From positions 1-41,281 of the forward strand of contig PCCK01000037.1 in the NCBI GenBank assembly GCA_002731695.1: a stretch of DNA of 41,281 nucleotides, read 5' to 3'. The position numbers and the translations under genes were made by a program. This document shows, one piece after another, positions 1 through 8,961 of the stretch. The number at the start of each line of letters is the position of its first letter. Positions within the stretch are counted from its first letter, which is position 1. Under the pieces are notes generated by a model. That model worked only from the letters and a program-made list of their open reading frames with translations. It did not search any database and was not told where the DNA came from. This stretch comes from Porticoccaceae bacterium (GTDB lineage Bacteria; Pseudomonadota; Gammaproteobacteria; Pseudomonadales; Porticoccaceae).

Positions 1-11
1 AAACTAAGAAA

Positions 12-728
12 CTAAGAAGCCAAGAACGTCCGGTAAAGTTGTCGACTGTGCAACGGTTTCCCATTAAGACGAAAATCTATCGTCTTCCTCAAAATTCTCC
101 TAGCAATCATTAACACTTCACGCCGCTTCCAACATCCCGCATGTAAATCAAGCAAATACTTACCCATAAACAGATTGTCACTAAGGTCATCTTTCAATGC
201 CTTGCGGAGACCTGATTCCGGATGAAATTTATAAAAGCTCCTCGGATATAAACTTTCGCCACTATGAGCATCAACATTCAGTAAGAGACCAAATCCAAGT
301 TCTCTTAATAAATGCATCTCAATTTCTCGCAACCGAATTTCATCCGAACCAGTCAATATTAAAGAGCTCACAAAATCTCTGTAGGCTAAATAGAAATTGT
401 CCATATGCTCTCTAGAGTCAACTAGGCGATAGATCAATTCGTTCACATAAAGCCCGTGATAAAGCGCATCTCTCTCCAGAAACACTGGTGGATGCAACAA
501 TTCGGCACTCATCAGTATTTTTAAATCATTTCTCCCATGCCAAGTAAAACTATATTCAGAATGCGGAAATAGCGATTTCGCACTCCCATTTTTTCGACCC
601 CCTCTAAAGCCTTTGGCAATACACTTTAGCCTTCCATGTCCGCATGTTAAGAGATCAACAAGGAAACTGCTCTCACTGAATGGCTGAGTATGCAAGACAA
701 AGCCAAGTTGTTCTCGACATCTGTTCAC
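12..728 (-). CDS. recO: DNA repair protein RecO
   Basis: RecO mediates loading of RecA onto SSB-coated single-stranded DNA in the RecFOR recombination pathway and anneals complementary strands; it acts in the cytoplasm. The 238-residue product has the family's N-terminal OB-fold start (residues 9-20, GFVLHTQPFSES) followed by the basic CIAKGFRGGRK segment, and a helical C-terminal part. The family is usually about 230-245 residues. The start is GTG at 728, directly abutting the era TAA stop at 731-729, so translation is probably coupled. It is the last gene visible of the lepA-lepB-rnc-era-recO run; in related bacteria pdxJ often follows, but the window ends. Identification rests on sequence pattern plus conserved synteny. 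Confidence 0.93.
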   Translation of the reverse strand: MNRCREQLGFVLHTQPFSESSFLVDLLTCGHGRLKCIAKGFRGGRKNGSAKSLFPHSEYSFTWHGRNDLKILMSAELLHPPVFLERDALYHGLYVNELIYRLVDSREHMDNFYLAYRDFVSSLILTGSDEIRLREIEMHLLRELGFGLLLNVDAHSGESLYPRSFYKFHPESGLRKALKDDLSDNLFMGKYLLDLHAGCWKRREVLMIARRILRKTIDFRLNGKPLHSRQLYRTFLAS

Positions 729-1631
729 TTAAGAATTATCCAAGTAACCAAGGCTTCTGAGAGCCCTCTCATCATCTGACCAACCACTACGAACCTTAAC
801 CCAAGTCCTCAACATGACTTTGGAACTGATTAAATCTTCGATATCACGACGAGCACATTTGCCTATTTCCCTTAAGCGCTTGCCTCCGTCACCAATAATA
901 ATCTTTTTTTGACCCTCCCGTTCCACCAATATTAGTGCATGAATATTAGTGATACTTGCTTCAACATAAAATGCTTCAATTTCTACAGTAATTTCATAAG
1001 GTAACTCAGCTCCCAGTTTCCTGGTCATCTTTTCTCGAATAATTTCGCTACATAAAAATCGTTCATTCCGATCGGTTATCTGATCTTGGTGAAACAAGTG
1101 CGCACTAGTGGGAATAAATGGCCTAATCGAGGATATCAACCTCGAGAGATTGACTCTACGAAGCGCGGATATAGGTATTAACTCTTTGGGACTGAATTTA
1201 TCAAACAAGAAGTCTAGCTGAGGTAACAAGAGCTCTTTCTCAGCTAGCATATCAATCTTGTTAATTACAACTATAAGCGGAACTCGACTGCTCTGCAGAT
1301 ATTTTGCTACATACTCGTCCTCAATTCCCCATTCAAGGCGATCCACAACTAACACTATCACATCCACATCATGTAAAACGCTAACAGCAGCCTTGTTCAT
1401 GACTCGATTGATTGCCCGATCTCGATTCGCATGAATGCCGGGCGTGTCTACAAAAATTAACTGCAACTCCCCCTCGTTCAAAATACCCAAAAGGGTATGC
1501 CTAGTAGTCTGGGGTTTCCGAGAGGTGATACTCAACTTTCGTCCTAAAATATTGTTGAGCAGTGTTGACTTGCCCACATTTGGACGTCCGACTATCGCCA
1601 CATAACCACATTGTAATGTTGTTAAAGCCAC
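729..1631 (-). CDS. era: GTPase Era
   Basis: Era is an essential GTPase that binds the 3' end of 16S rRNA and assists 30S subunit assembly. The 300-residue protein (E. coli Era is 301) shows G1 at residues 15-23 (GRPNVGKST), the G3 motif DTPG, the G4 motif NKID, and a C-terminal KH RNA-binding domain with the typical IIGDGGKRLREIGKCAR stretch. The start is GTG at 1631, which overlaps the rnc stop codon by one base (TAGTG on the coding strand), so the two are translationally coupled. The downstream recO start abuts its stop. The gene is intact and sits in the standard rnc-era-recO order. Confidence 0.97.
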   Translation of the reverse strand: MALTTLQCGYVAIVGRPNVGKSTLLNNILGRKLSITSRKPQTTRHTLLGILNEGELQLIFVDTPGIHANRDRAINRVMNKAAVSVLHDVDVIVLVVDRLEWGIEDEYVAKYLQSSRVPLIVVINKIDMLAEKELLLPQLDFLFDKFSPKELIPISALRRVNLSRLISSIRPFIPTSAHLFHQDQITDRNERFLCSEIIREKMTRKLGAELPYEITVEIEAFYVEASITNIHALILVEREGQKKIIIGDGGKRLREIGKCARRDIEDLISSKVMLRTWVKVRSGWSDDERALRSLGYLDNS

Positions 1632-2332
1632 TAAATTTCTCCTATGGCAATAAGAAGTTTTTCCGCGACAATTTGTTCGGCTTTTTTTACGCTACTTGCT
1701 GAGGCACTGGCGTCAATATCAATTGAAGAAAGAACACATTCAACAGTGAACGTTCTACTATGAGCCTCACCTGACGTCTCTGTCAGCCGATAACAAGGTA
1801 ACGGCTGCCCCTTTTTTTGCAACCATTCTTGTAATTTAGTTTTTGAATCTTTTGACGGCCACTCATATGAAACTTTAATTAATTCTTCTTTAAACCACCG
1901 TAGAACGCACTCTCTGGAGGAATCTGCACCAGAATCGATGTAAACAGCTCCGATTATCGCCTCTACAGCATCCCCTAAAATTGAATCACGTTTTTTCCCG
2001 CCAGCTTTCATTTCTCCGGGGCCAAGTAACAGGCAGCTGCCCAAATCCAATCTTTTTCCCACAGAAGCCAAAGATTCTGCGCGAACTATCTGCGCACGCA
2101 TGCGACTCATTTCACCCTCTCTTAACTGCGGATAATGTCGATATAAGTAATGCGCAATTATCGAACCAAGAACTGCATCACCTAGAAACTCAAGTCGCTC
2201 ATTATTTTGTGCGCCAGAACTACGATGAGTGAGAGCTAAAGCCAAAAGATCTTGATCAGAAAAAATATAATTAAGTCTACCTTGGAGCAATCGTTTTTGC
2301 GCCAATTCTGAACGCTCCAAATCACGGGTCAT
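1631..2332 (-). CDS. rnc: Ribonuclease III
   Basis: RNase III cleaves double-stranded RNA in rRNA precursors and regulatory duplexes, using two metal ions per active site. The 233-residue product has the RIII catalytic domain with the signature ERLEFLGDAVLG (residues 45-56), the second acidic motif DAVEAIIGAVYIDSG, and a C-terminal double-stranded RNA-binding domain beginning SKTKLQEWLQKKG. Length matches the family (about 225-235). The ATG start at 2332 lies 64 bp after the lepB stop, and the stop overlaps the era start by one base. The lepA-lepB-rnc-era order is conserved across gammaproteobacteria. Confidence 0.97.
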   Translation of the reverse strand: MTRDLERSELAQKRLLQGRLNYIFSDQDLLALALTHRSSGAQNNERLEFLGDAVLGSIIAHYLYRHYPQLREGEMSRMRAQIVRAESLASVGKRLDLGSCLLLGPGEMKAGGKKRDSILGDAVEAIIGAVYIDSGADSSRECVLRWFKEELIKVSYEWPSKDSKTKLQEWLQKKGQPLPCYRLTETSGEAHSRTFTVECVLSSIDIDASASASSVKKAEQIVAEKLLIAIGEI

Positions 2333-2396
2333 AACATGAGCCTTTGCTGATCATTACATATCAGAGCTTAATTAATTTACATTGTGATTGGACTAT

Positions 2397-3125
2397 CTAA
2401 TTCAACCACCCTACTCTGCGAAAGCTAGGCAAGCTTAGAAATTTATCCCAAAACATCCATCGCGCAAAAGCTTTACCTACCAAACGATCTTCAGGGACCG
2501 GACCCCAAACTCGACTATCACTCGAATTATCGCGATTATCTCCCAACATAAAGAAATGGCCATCTGGCACAATCGCTGTATGATTCATGCTTAAACGAGT
2601 AGGAGATAAGCGTTTTTGAATCTTGTGCTCGGATTCGGACAATCGCTCATTCATTATAATGTGATTGGTCGAAGCGCTGTCTCCTGAAACCTTTTGCGAG
2701 ATTTGGCGTCCATTAATATAAACAACTCCTTCAATAACACGGACCTCATCCCCCGGCAGTCCAATCAATCTCTTTATAAAGTACCTATCATCATGAGGAG
2801 GAAAGAACACCATCACATCTCCTCGTTGTGGCTTACCGAAATCATAGAATTTGTATCGCAGGACCGGTAGCCTTAAACCATAAGCAAATTTGTTAACCAA
2901 AATAAAATCGCCAACCAACAAATTTGGAACCATTGATTTAGATGGTATTTGGAAAGGTTCGACGATGAATGACCGCAACAATAAAACAATACCTAGCACT
3001 GGCGCCATTGACGCAATAAACTCAACAAAACCGTCTTGTTTTTTTACTATGCAATGATTAATAATCCAAAAGAGAGCTGTCAGTATAAACAGCACGGTTA
3101 GTATTAGTTCGAAATTAAAGTTCAC
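2397..3125 (-). CDS. lepB: Signal peptidase I
   Basis: This inner-membrane serine protease removes signal peptides from exported preproteins on the periplasmic side. The 242-residue protein has two N-terminal membrane segments (about residues 7-24 and 36-54), then the S26 family boxes. Ser64 in PSKSMVPNL is the expected nucleophile. Lys118 in YFIKRLIG is the general base. A C-terminal GDNRDNSSDSR box is present. It is shorter than the E. coli enzyme (324) but typical of compact gammaproteobacterial forms. The start is GTG at 3125. lepA ends only 29 bp upstream, so the two are probably co-transcribed. Confidence 0.96.
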   Translation of the reverse strand: MNFNFELILTVLFILTALFWIINHCIVKKQDGFVEFIASMAPVLGIVLLLRSFIVEPFQIPSKSMVPNLLVGDFILVNKFAYGLRLPVLRYKFYDFGKPQRGDVMVFFPPHDDRYFIKRLIGLPGDEVRVIEGVVYINGRQISQKVSGDSASTNHIIMNERLSESEHKIQKRLSPTRLSMNHTAIVPDGHFFMLGDNRDNSSDSRVWGPVPEDRLVGKAFARWMFWDKFLSLPSFRRVGWLN

Positions 3126-3154
3126 AATTATTCATCTCAAAGTTAAACTTACAA

Positions 3155-4948
3155 TTAAGTTTTTAGCACAGCGAGAAAGGCGTCCTGAGGAATTTCAACA
3201 CTCCCAACTTGCTTCATACGCCTCTTCCCCGCCTTCTGTTTTTCGAGTAACTTTTTCTTCCTAGAAACATCACCACCATAGCATTTCGCAGTGACATTTT
3301 TACGTAATGCTTTTACTGTTGTTCTAGCAATAATATGACCCCCGATAGCCGCTTGAATTGCCACATCAAACATCTGTCTAGGAATCAACTCCTTCATTTT
3401 TTCGGTGAGTACTCGGCCCTTACGAGACGCTTCTGTACGGTGGACAATTGCAGCAAGTGCATCAACCCGATCACCATTAATCAGAACATCAAGCCTTACA
3501 AGAGGCGCTGGATCGAATCGTAAGAAATTATATTCCAAAGAGGCAAAACCACGACTGACGGATTTCAACCGATCGAAAAAATCCATGACAACCTCGCTCA
3601 AAGGCAATTGATAGTGAATAGCGACTTGTCCACCAACATATTGCATATCAATTTGCACTCCACGTTTTTCAATACAAAGTGAAATCACGTTACCGACGAA
3701 TTCCTTAGGCACAAGAATATTTGTATCACAGATTGGTTCGCGCAATTCAACTAATTGCGTAGGATCAGGAAGATCAGATGGATTCGAAATGCGGAATTGA
3801 CCACCTTTACTCGACAAGACTTCATAAACCACCGATGGAGCAGATGTAATCAAGTCAAGTCGATACTCGCGCTCAAGTCTCTCCTGTATAATTTCCATGT
3901 GTAACATACCTAAAAAGCCACAACGAAATCCAAACCCTAACGCATCAGAGCTTTCTGGCTCATAAAACAAAGAAGCATCATTAATCGCCAATTTTGAAAG
4001 TGCATCACGGAAATCTTCGAAGTCATCCGAGTCGATAGGAAACATTCCCGCATACACTTGCGGTTTGACTGTTTGGAATCCAGGTAAAGATGATACCTCA
4101 GCAGTATTATAGTGCGTCAAAGTATCGCCAACAGGAGCTCCTTTAATATCTTTTATACCTGCAACCATGAAGCCCACTTCTCCAGCTTTTAGCACACTCT
4201 TCTCCAGTCGCTTTGGTGTAAACACTCCGACGGTATCTACAATGTGCGCACGTCCGATAGATTTGGCAATAATTTTATCCTTTACACAGAGCGTTCCCTC
4301 CATCACACGGACCAACGAAACAACGCCCAAGTAATTATCAAACCATGAATCAATAATTAAGGCCTGTAATGGATTTTTAACTGAGCCATGCGGAGGAGGT
4401 ATCTTGAGAACTAACTGCTCCAATATATCCACAACACCCAAACCACTTTTTGCACTACAGTGAATTGCCTCACTGGCATCAATGCCAATAATATCCTCAA
4501 TCTCTAAGACGACTCGGTCCGGTTCGGCTTGGGGCAAATCCATCTTGTTGAGAATTGGAAGAACCTCCAAGCCCTGATTAATAGCAGTGTAACAGTTGGC
4601 TACAGACTGAGCTTCAACGCCTTGAGCTGCATCAACAATCAGTAATGCGCCCTCGCACGCAGCAAGTGACCTTGATACTTCATATGAAAAATCAACATGT
4701 CCGGGGGTATCAATAAAATTTAGTTGATAATGGCGGCCTCCCAAACTCTTATAAGAGAGTGAGACACTTTGGGCCTTTATTGTAATTCCTCGCTCTCTCT
4801 CTATGTCCATAGAATCGAGAACTTGAGTATCCATTTCCCGCTCACTCAAGCCGCCACAAAGCTGAATAAACCTATCAGCTAGGGTTGATTTCCCGTGATC
4901 AATATGTGCAATTATAGAGAAATTACGAATGGAGGTCATTTCTGACAC
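3155..4948 (-). CDS. lepA: Elongation factor 4 (LepA)
   Basis: LepA is a translational GTPase related to EF-G that affects ribosome assembly and elongation under stress. The 597-residue ORF shows the P-loop AHIDHGKST, switch [18 protein letters not shown] as G4, an EF-G-like domain V, and the LepA-specific C-terminal domain with [20 protein letters not shown]. The longest frame begins with GTG at 4948. An internal ATG at 4939 gives [16 protein letters not shown], which matches the usual family N-terminus better; neither has a clear Shine-Dalgarno sequence. It lies upstream of lepB in the expected order. The gene is intact, with no missing motifs. Confidence 0.97.
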   Translation of the reverse strand: MSEMTSIRNFSIIAHIDHGKSTLADRFIQLCGGLSEREMDTQVLDSMDIERERGITIKAQSVSLSYKSLGGRHYQLNFIDTPGHVDFSYEVSRSLAACEGALLIVDAAQGVEAQSVANCYTAINQGLEVLPILNKMDLPQAEPDRVVLEIEDIIGIDASEAIHCSAKSGLGVVDILEQLVLKIPPPHGSVKNPLQALIIDSWFDNYLGVVSLVRVMEGTLCVKDKIIAKSIGRAHIVDTVGVFTPKRLEKSVLKAGEVGFMVAGIKDIKGAPVGDTLTHYNTAEVSSLPGFQTVKPQVYAGMFPIDSDDFEDFRDALSKLAINDASLFYEPESSDALGFGFRCGFLGMLHMEIIQERLEREYRLDLITSAPSVVYEVLSSKGGQFRISNPSDLPDPTQLVELREPICDTNILVPKEFVGNVISLCIEKRGVQIDMQYVGGQVAIHYQLPLSEVVMDFFDRLKSVSRGFASLEYNFLRFDPAPLVRLDVLINGDRVDALAAIVHRTEASRKGRVLTEKMKELIPRQMFDVAIQAAIGGHIIARTTVKALRKNVTAKCYGGDVSRKKKLLEKQKAGKRRMKQVGSVEIPQDAFLAVLKT

Positions 4949-5050
4949 GTGTATACATCACCCACTAATTCATAACGACAGTTTATATTATTTGTAACTC
5001 CGTTACCAAAATAATATCGCAAGATCGATAATCTCTATACTCACCGCCAA

Positions 5051-6433
5051 TCAGTCATTAATTTCAATTGTCCTAAATACTGCTGTTCCGCGGCGAAGAA
5101 AACGGATAGCGACTGGTCGATTCTTCGGCATCTCCTTTACCACTTTATTGTATTGTGTAAAATTTAAGATTCTCACTTGTCCGAGTTGAACAATCACATC
5201 GCCTTGTCGTAACCCTGCGATATCTGCGGCGGATCGTGGTGTAATGTATTGAATAACCACTCCATTGATCAGATCATCAGACGTTGACAATTTCTCTACA
5301 TCTCCTACCCGCAATCCAAGCCGATCTCCATTTTCATTAGCTTTGGATACTTGCTCACTAGTCGATTGGTCTCCATCCAGAGCGGCTACTATTATATTCA
5401 ATTTCTTGACTTTTCCGTCTCGCATTATTTTAACCGGAACTCGAGCACCTGGCGCCACTTGCCCCACGAGAGGGGGCAAATCACTCGATTCAATAACTGC
5501 TTGTCGGTTAAAGCTTATGATGACGTCTCCCGGCATTATTTTACCCAAGTCAGCGGGACTATCAATTTCCACCGCACTAACAAGAGCTCCTTTGGCCTCT
5601 TTTAAATTTAAAGATCGTGCTAGCTTTTGATCCACATCTTGAATAGCCACACCTAACCAACCTCTATCCACCCGACCTGTAGATTTTAATTGTTGAACTA
5701 CATCAAGTGCTAGTTGAGCTGGGATCGCAAAAGATAACCCGATGGAGCCGCCTGTTCGCGAGTAAATCTGTGAGTTTATGCCTACTACCTTTCCTGATAA
5801 ATCAAAAAGTGGCCCTCCAGAGTTCCCTGGATTAATCGCTACATCAGTCTGAATAAAGGGCACATAATTTTCATTTCTATCAGTGGGGATACTGCGCCCC
5901 ATCGCACTCACGATGCCGGCAGTAACAGAGTAATCTAATCCAAACGGAGATCCTATTGCGAGAACCCATGCCCCTACTCTCAAACTGTTCTCCGTGGCAA
6001 ACTCTAAAGTTGGCAGATCACTGCCATTAATCTTTAAAAGTGCTAAATCGGACCGACGATCTGTCCCGACCATTTCGGCATCAAACTCTCGCCTATCTGC
6101 AAAAGACACACGAATTTTAGTCGCGCGATCTACAACATGGTGGTTTGTAATAATGTAACCGTCAGAGGAAATCACGAACCCCGACCCCAATGAGGCCCTA
6201 TCAGGCCGTTCTCTTAAATTGCGCTGTTGTTCTAACAATTCACGAAAAATATCAGGTAAATTTCCACCGTAAGGCTGAGATTTTAGTTGACTTTCTCCAG
6301 CAAAGGACACATTAATTTTTACGACTGCAGGTGCTACCTTATCAACAAGTTCGGTAAAATCTGGGAGTGACGCAACAGACTTTGTGAGAGTAATAAAAGT
6401 CAACAGCACTGTAAGGTGAAATTTTACTAACAT
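5051..6433 (-). CDS. degP: Periplasmic serine protease of the Do/DegP (MucD) family
   Basis: This HtrA-family chaperone-protease degrades misfolded envelope proteins in the periplasm. The 460-residue protein starts with a signal peptide (MLVKFHLTVLLTFITLTKSVASLP). It carries the trypsin-like catalytic triad His99 (TNHHVV), Asp129 (RRSDLALL) and Ser205 (NPGNSGGPL), followed by two PDZ domains (about residues 258-350 and 365-455). Its position downstream of rpoE-rseA and upstream of lepA corresponds to mucD in Pseudomonas, where it limits the sigma-E (AlgU) response. The usual rseB/mucB that should precede it is not intact here. The ATG at 6433 follows an AAAGAGGA Shine-Dalgarno sequence. Confidence 0.95.
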   Translation of the reverse strand: MLVKFHLTVLLTFITLTKSVASLPDFTELVDKVAPAVVKINVSFAGESQLKSQPYGGNLPDIFRELLEQQRNLRERPDRASLGSGFVISSDGYIITNHHVVDRATKIRVSFADRREFDAEMVGTDRRSDLALLKINGSDLPTLEFATENSLRVGAWVLAIGSPFGLDYSVTAGIVSAMGRSIPTDRNENYVPFIQTDVAINPGNSGGPLFDLSGKVVGINSQIYSRTGGSIGLSFAIPAQLALDVVQQLKSTGRVDRGWLGVAIQDVDQKLARSLNLKEAKGALVSAVEIDSPADLGKIMPGDVIISFNRQAVIESSDLPPLVGQVAPGARVPVKIMRDGKVKKLNIIVAALDGDQSTSEQVSKANENGDRLGLRVGDVEKLSTSDDLINGVVIQYITPRSAADIAGLRQGDVIVQLGQVRILNFTQYNKVVKEMPKNRPVAIRFLRRGTAVFRTIEIND

Positions 6434-7507
6434 CTAAAATCCTCTTTATTGAAAAGCATGTCCTAAGCCTAGCTCGCTCCTAAGACATTTTTAGATCGAA
6501 CCCTATCAATTATAAAGTAGGCCATATTCTGTCGGCGAAAGGAAAGATTCCTCATACTTTGATTATGCCTCTCCTCGAAGTGATTTCTCAACAAAAGGCT
6601 CCCCAAATCTATTTCAATACGTTAGAGGGTTTCCACAGAAAATAACTGCGATGCCGTGTTTTACATCGGATTTTAGCATGCCATCGCCATTAAATTTTTT
6701 CATCGGTAACACCCCAAATGTCAATTCATTACAAAAACGGAACCCACATTGTTCGGTCAACATTATTATGTCTTCCCTGCCCTCAATTCAAGATTAGTTG
6801 GCATGTAATCCATAATCTAAGATAGCTGTTAATCGATTACTCACTGAGCCTCGTTCACCATAAAATGAATCACCGATGAATGTCTCGGTCCAATATACAT
6901 GAAGTAGCGAAGTCTTTTTCAATAAAGAAGCTGTTTGTAACGTTTCACCCAACTGCGCATATTCCAAATAACTCAAATCAAGTCCCATCTATGTATTAAA
7001 AGTGAAAGCGCACTTCTTTATTCTGCTGTTGACCTCAAATATACGACTTGCTTCTGTAAGCCGGTTTAACAATACTTCTTACTGATACGCGAAAGGAAAA
7101 TAAATCGCTATCTTTTTTTGCTCAAGAAACACCATTAGTAGTGCTCTTTAGTGATCTCCTTGAATTGGTCATCTTCGAGATGATGATATTTTCAGTTATG
7201 ACTAATGACTCTTCAGTAAATATAATTTTGGCAATCCAAATCTATATCTTTGAAAGCTCGAATGTAAGATTTTTGATGATAGCGATCCCGCATTTAGGCA
7301 TAGGACGGTTCGTTGAAAGCCCACGAAGTGATATTCAGGCACAATTTAGAACTAAGTGTTTTTATTACACTGCATACAAAAGTGTTTATCTTCAAAGACG
7401 CGAGTGATAATAAGAACAAAGGAAAACGTTTAATAACATATGCGTCTGTACCTAGTGTTGGAAACCGCGAACACAAAAAACAGGGTTTTAGGAGTATCGC
7501 GCTAAGT
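6434..7507. other. Long gene-free stretch between degP and rseA
   Basis: No convincing intact gene was found in these 1,074 bases on either strand. The short frames present lack ribosome-binding sites and recognisable motifs. The region is AT-rich and probably contains decayed rseB/mucB sequence (see the pseudogene entry at 6614-7293). No clear hairpin terminator or repeat was seen. Confidence 0.6.
6614..7293 (-). pseudogene. Possible remnant of rseB/mucB, multiply interrupted
   Basis: The 1.07 kb between degP and rseA holds no intact ORF on either strand, although related genomes carry rseB (mucB) here, encoding the periplasmic regulator that shields RseA from cleavage. Minus-strand fragments lie in the right order. 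At about 7293-7213 a frame reads RAFKDIDLDCQNYIY, comparable to the RseB start (roughly RALRELNYQGTFVY). At 6900-6850 a frame reads HVYWTETFIGDSFYGE, where RseB has a YSDGLASFSVF-like strand. At 6703-6614 the same frame reads HGIAVIFCGNPLTY, comparable to the C-terminal VTVVGEVPL. Several stops and at least one frame change separate them. The matches are weak and made by eye; synteny is the stronger argument. Confidence 0.33.
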
Positions 7508-8167
7508 TCAATCAGGCGTAACTTCCATCTTTTTAAGTTTAACAAACGGCTGCTTGCCATGCCGACCAATATTAAAAGACTGTCGATAATATTCAGATAC
7601 CTTCCGATCAATATGTTCACGAATTCTATCGTCCTGAAACAACTGAGAATCAAGTGTTACTTTTAGTTCCGACTCTCTAATTGAGCCCGCGCTAACAGTC
7701 CGAACATTGATGTTCGGTTTGAACCCAGAGGGAAACTGCGCCGCTGGACCCGAATTAAGCTCTTCATTATGTGGCTCAACTTCAACATTGCGAAGAGTTT
7801 GATCAAACCTAACATTATCGTTGTAATATTGGACACTAAACAATGTTAACATCGCAACTGATGCGGCCACACCCAACTGAACAATGACCTCTGACCATGT
7901 ACTTGATTTTGCCAAAATGCGAGGTGCTTGGTCGGTTATCGCAGCAATCACATCTCCACTTACATCCAATCCTATATCAAACGTTTTATTTCGGACACTA
8001 TCTGAGACAAGGTTGTAACGACGCCAGAGTTCTCTAACTTCCTTACCACTCTTGCCATCCATCGCATTCAAAATCCTTTGCACCTCGACCTCACTAGCCT
8101 CGCCATCCAACAGTGCACAAAGATCCTCTCGACCTTTATCATATGAATCAATCTTAGTTTCTCTCAA
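7508..8167 (-). CDS. rseA: Anti-sigma-E factor, RseA/MucA family
   Basis: This single-pass inner-membrane protein sequesters the sigma factor encoded just upstream; regulated proteolysis releases it on envelope stress. The N-terminal cytoplasmic part has the RseA pattern REDLCALLDGEAS and, further on, LWRRYNLVSDSVR. One membrane segment follows (about residues 95-114, VIVQLGVAASVAMLTLFSV), then a periplasmic tail. The frame is open to a TTG at 8212. The preferred start is TTG at 8167, because GGAGGT lies nine bases upstream of it and places the conserved region about 12 residues from the N-terminus; this gives 219 residues. The sequence is divergent, as is normal for this family. It follows rpoE by about 70 bp from this start. 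The usual partner rseB seems lost. Confidence 0.85.
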   Translation of the reverse strand: MRETKIDSYDKGREDLCALLDGEASEVEVQRILNAMDGKSGKEVRELWRRYNLVSDSVRNKTFDIGLDVSGDVIAAITDQAPRILAKSSTWSEVIVQLGVAASVAMLTLFSVQYYNDNVRFDQTLRNVEVEPHNEELNSGPAAQFPSGFKPNINVRTVSAGSIRESELKVTLDSQLFQDDRIREHIDRKVSEYYRQSFNIGRHGKQPFVKLKKMEVTPD

Positions 8168-8238
8168 GAGCAGTCCACCTCCAACAAAATTTTCCGTCTG
8201 TTTTGACACCAATTTTTAAAAAACGTTCAAATCACTTT

Positions 8239-8832
8239 TTATCTGTCATTTAAAAGTGTCTTAATCTTTTCATCAAGAATTTCACGAGCCCGAAATAATC
8301 GCGATCGAACAGTCCCTGTAGGACAACCCATTATTTTAGCAATCTCCTCATAGCTCAAGTCTTTATTCTCACGAAGGGATATTACACATCTAAGATCCTC
8401 TGGTAACTGTCTTACAGTTTCTTTTAATATTTGATCCAACTGTTCACAAAATAATATATTTTCAGGTGTATCAATATTGTGTAACTGATAAAAACTTTTG
8501 TAATTTTCCGCGTCAGATACTTGAATATCAGACGTGGGTGGCCGTCGACTTTTTGCGACTAAATGATTTTTTGCCGTATTCAATGCAATTCTGTGCAGCC
8601 ACGTGTAAAATTGACTGTCCCCTCGAAATGCCGAGATGGCTTTATATACCTTAATAAAAACTTCCTGAGTTAAATCGTTTAACTCGTCTTGATCTTTTAT
8701 AAAACGTGTCAAAGAATTTTGAACTTTTTGCTGGTATTTAATCACGATCAATTCGAATGCTCTTTTGTCTCCCTTTTTAACCCTCGACAAAAGCTGGCAG
8801 TCTGTTACATTTGACGTGGTTTGGTCTATCAT
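8239..8832 (-). CDS. rpoE: RNA polymerase sigma-E factor (RpoE/AlgU)
   Basis: This extracytoplasmic-function sigma factor directs RNA polymerase to envelope-stress promoters. Region 2 is visible (DLTQEVFIKVYKAISAFRGD, then FYTWLHRIALNTAKNHL), and region 4 with its helix-turn-helix (LSYEEIAKIMGCPTGTVRSR) lies near the C-terminus. The frame is open to a TTG at 8850. ATG at 8832 is chosen because it gives MIDQTTSNVTDCQLL and 197 residues, close to the family's 190-195. The gene is followed by its anti-sigma factor and, after a gap, by degP. It is divergent from nadB, as in E. coli and Pseudomonas. Confidence 0.96.
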   Translation of the reverse strand: MIDQTTSNVTDCQLLSRVKKGDKRAFELIVIKYQQKVQNSLTRFIKDQDELNDLTQEVFIKVYKAISAFRGDSQFYTWLHRIALNTAKNHLVAKSRRPPTSDIQVSDAENYKSFYQLHNIDTPENILFCEQLDQILKETVRQLPEDLRCVISLRENKDLSYEEIAKIMGCPTGTVRSRLFRAREILDEKIKTLLNDR

Positions 8833-8924
8833 TGTGTACCAACGAAACAAAAATTATCCCTCACGATACCGGAGACTGCACTGCTTCGCTAGAGAAAACT
8901 CCCATGACTACAAAGCCGATGGGT

Positions 8925-8930
8925 TATAAT
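8925..8930 (+). promoter_or_regulatory. Probable -10 element of the nadB promoter
   Basis: A perfect TATAAT hexamer sits 31 bases before the nadB ATG. The expected -35 position (around 8902-8908) reads CCATGAC and is weak. The spacing would place the transcription start near 8937, giving a leader of about 25 bases. This is inferred from sequence only. Confidence 0.45.
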
Positions 8931-8961
8931 CGTTTCAATCAATCTAAAGAACGTTAGGGCC

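Noticed and set aside
7141-7666. Plus-strand ORFs of 88 and 117 residues in and near the degP-rseA gap
   Set aside because: One lies partly antisense to rseA; both are rich in rare-looking low-complexity composition with no ribosome-binding site or recognisable motif.
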